From: JBBSWB01 sp038046465
GTDB lineage: Archaea; Nanobdellota; Nanobdellia; Woesearchaeales; GW2011-AR9
Direction of reading: 5' to 3'
NCBI GenBank assembly: GCA_038046465.1
Contig: JBBSWB010000063.1
Span: 1 to 25,813, forward strand
DNA: 25,813 nt
The position numbers were made by a program, and so were the translations under genes. Positions within the stretch are counted from its first letter, which is position 1, and every line of letters starts with the position of its first letter. Under the pieces are notes generated by a model that ran no database searches, was not told where the DNA came from, and saw only the letters and a list, made by a program, of their open reading frames with translations. Below are positions 23,889 through 25,813 of this stretch, piece by piece.

Positions 23889-25813
23889 TTACCCCACCAC
23901 TTTAATCGTAGCATCAAGATAATCTGTGCCTTCAATCTCTACTTCCTTCCCAGACAGCTCTGTCCATCTGTGGGCCAGAACTTCACCGGCAAGCCTAGTT
24001 TCTGCACTACCGTAGCCAATAATTAACACTGCCTTATTCTCTCCCGTTTGGACTAATTTAATTCTAGCTTTGCCAGGAGAAATCTCCCCAACACAATTAG
24101 CCGGATTGCCCAATAATGCTGCGGCTACAGTGTTAACACAAGCACCACCAACCACAATTAAATTCTGCGCTTTCGTATTAACAATTTCGCTGTCTAGCTT
24201 AGTGGCATCAATAATGTTTACGGCAATCAAATCTCCGCTGGCCGGAGTAGTTGCTCCGCTGGTTACATACAATAACGGCAGGCGTTGCTCTTTGGGATAA
24301 TCATAAGTAAACGAGTTAGGAGAACTACTTAAAGAAGCATAAGTTATCTTTCCGCCCATGCTGGTATATCCATAATCAATACTCCCTTCTCCGATTAAAG
24401 GATTGCTGGTTCCGCCAACTGTAAATGAGCTTATGGTAACTTTATTAGTTGTGGTTGCACCGACGGTTAACACAATCGCTGCCGGAGCTTGGTTATCGTA
24501 ATCGCTGCTATCGGCAGTAGTTATAGTGATAGCTGAAGAAGCTACACTAGTATTACGGCAATTACTGACCGGAATATTACTAACATCGGCTTGCGCCCCG
24601 TAGTAATCAACAATATCTACATCTTCGCTTCCGGAAACAGATATCTGAAAATCATTATTAGTTTTAACTTGATTGCTTACTACTGCGAATGAATATCCGC
24701 CTAATTTTATATCACAAACTGCGCTCCCGATTTCAGCAGAACTGGTATCAATAGAATATTCTAAGGTTTCTCCATTCCCTAAATTCTTAAATTTAATTTT
24801 TGGGCTGGTGGCAGTTGATTTATCTGCTCCTTTATACTGTAGAGCAAATGATTTTGCTGACCCGCTGCTGGCATCTCCCCCGGTCAACACAAAATAATCA
24901 TTTTTATAGATGGGTACGCCTTTCTTTAAATGTATGCAACTCTCTGCTGCTTCTTCGCTAAAAGAGATTGTACTGCTATCAACAGCATAGAATAAAGGCA
25001 AATCCACTTTGTCCCCATTACCATCGTAAAAAATATATTTATATCTCCGGTCTCCGCTTGGGTTTAATTTTATTTCGTGGCTGTTAGCTTCACTTAAGCC
25101 TTTAAATTGAATATCCCAATTATTGGTAAATAAAATCTCTGGGTCATCTCCGCTAAATTTTATAACGCTGCTTAAGTTGGCATTTGCACCAACATAATAA
25201 TCATCTTGAGCAGTCATGTTTATTACAATCGTGCTCAGGGCAAAAAAGGTATTATCATCAGTGCCCGTTATAATTACATCGGCACCGCCAATAGTTTTTC
25301 CGCCAACATCTAATTCGTTATCTGATTCAGTATTGGTAACATCATCATCTCTTAAGATTATTTTATCTGCACCGACAAAAAAATCAGCACTGTGGACGCC
25401 GCCAGCATAACTTTGATACATAAGTTCACTTACGCCAATCTCTTTTCCATCAGCTAATTTGTAAACATCTCCAACTTGTAATTTATCAGTAATCTCGCCG
25501 TTTACTGAAAACTTAGCATAGGTGCTATCAACATAAGTTAGGCTAATTTTATAGGTGTTCCCGTTAAGCAGGTAAGATTGGGTTTCCCCTTCCAGTAAAC
25601 TGCCATTAACTGCACCGCCCATTAAAGTTAACTTGATACTATTTTGTTGTGCCCTTCTTGCCAATACAATAGTAAATTTTTCACCAAGCAGGGTAATCTT
25701 AGCATCTTCAAATTGTTTTAATATGGTTCCGGTGGTGCTTGCTGTGCCGGTTGCATCATAAATATTGCTTTTAGCACTGGAGGTAAACTCTAATTTATAT
25801 TGCCCGATATTAT
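23889..25813 (-). CDS. S-layer protein, 3' part (runs off the window)
   Basis: About 640 codons of a large surface-layer protein; the start lies beyond the window end. The frame is open to the last complete codon, and the segment F-E-D-A-K-I-T-L-L-G-E-K-F-T-I-V-L-A runs without a break upstream of the TTG at 25664, so that TTG is not the start. The sequence is Ser/Thr/Gly-rich and beta-stranded, as in S-layer repeats. The C-terminal domain (V-V-G-G-A-C-V-N-T-V-A-A ... L-I-I-G-Y-G-S-A-E-T-R-L-A) is of the kind found in DPANN S-layer proteins, with two cysteines that may pair. It forms the cell's outer coat. The gene precedes hsdM on the same strand. Confidence 0.85.
   Translation of the reverse strand, partial: NIGQYKLEFTSSAKSNIYDATGTASTTGTILKQFEDAKITLLGEKFTIVLARRAQQNSIKLTLMGGAVNGSLLEGETQSYLLNGNTYKISLTYVDSTYAKFSVNGEITDKLQVGDVYKLADGKEIGVSELMYQSYAGGVHSADFFVGADKIILRDDDVTNTESDNELDVGGKTIGGADVIITGTDDNTFFALSTIVINMTAQDDYYVGANANLSSVIKFSGDDPEILFTNNWDIQFKGLSEANSHEIKLNPSGDRRYKYIFYDGNGDKVDLPLFYAVDSSTISFSEEAAESCIHLKKGVPIYKNDYFVLTGGDASSGSAKSFALQYKGADKSTATSPKIKFKNLGNGETLEYSIDTSSAEIGSAVCDIKLGGYSFAVVSNQVKTNNDFQISVSGSEDVDIVDYYGAQADVSNIPVSNCRNTSVASSAITITTADSSDYDNQAPAAIVLTVGATTTNKVTISSFTVGGTSNPLIGEGSIDYGYTSMGGKITYASLSSSPNSFTYDYPKEQRLPLLYVTSGATTPASGDLIAVNIIDATKLDSEIVNTKAQNLIVVGGACVNTVAAALLGNPANCVGEISPGKARIKLVQTGENKAVLIIGYGSAETRLAGEVLAHRWTELSGKEVEIEGTDYLDATIKVVG

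Noticed and set aside
24070..25410. Several plus-strand frames opposite the S-layer gene
   Set aside because: They are short and lack promoters or known domains, while the minus strand has a continuous frame with S-layer character.
25662..25664. TTG as the start of the S-layer gene
   Set aside because: The same frame continues upstream without a stop to the window edge and codes for family-like sequence.

Overview
The window looks like part of an AT-rich archaeal genome, most likely a DPANN lineage (Woesearchaeota/Pacearchaeota-like). The evidence is archaeal-type information genes (wyosine-forming Taw1, prefoldin alpha, archaeal FtsY, a CDKAL1-type tRNA methylthiotransferase), TATA-like boxes centred about 26-30 bases before start codons (mostly leaderless genes), a K-R-G-Q-V-T pilin-like signal protein and an S-layer protein of the type seen in DPANN genomes. 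The lineage is inferred from gene content; no rRNA or tRNA gene was seen.

Positions 1-12,511 are chromosomal backbone: a small zinc ribbon protein, a membrane-associated HELTH putative metallopeptidase, taw1 convergent with a prs-like gene, an operon of prefoldin alpha (with a His/Cys-rich N-terminus), ftsY and an atypical kinase, then an e-MtaB-type methylthiotransferase. Next comes a tightly overlapping three-gene cell-surface operon (pilin-like signal protein, 746-residue secreted HEAAH putative metalloprotease, membrane-anchored partner), and a tandem pair of paralogous hypothetical proteins on the opposite strand.

Positions 12,599-23,731 form a defence island: radC, then on the minus strand a type I restriction-modification operon in the order hsdM, [truncated KilA-N, 295-aa unknown, 127-aa unknown, 73-aa unknown, 17-codon hsdS-like leader, AlbA_2/Schlafen-like protein], hsdS, fic, hsdR. 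Six extra reading frames therefore lie between the modification and specificity genes, and a Fic AMP-transferase lies between specificity and restriction genes. A 29-bp exact repeat of the hsdS start brackets the AlbA_2 gene, which shows the cargo entered by duplication or recombination at the hsdS 5' end. The 100-N gap inside hsdS is flanked by identical 55-bp ends; merging them gives one intact 390-residue HsdS, so the apparent break is an assembly artefact.

The island edges carry unusual non-coding DNA: a fragment resembling the right end of IS200/IS605 elements before radC, and a GC-rich, multi-level inverted repeat of about 125 bases before hsdM that could be a structured RNA or a small mobile element. 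Beyond it lies the 3' part of an S-layer gene that runs off the end of the window. The best candidate for an undescribed system is the 295/127/73-residue module with its AlbA_2 neighbour inside the type I operon.
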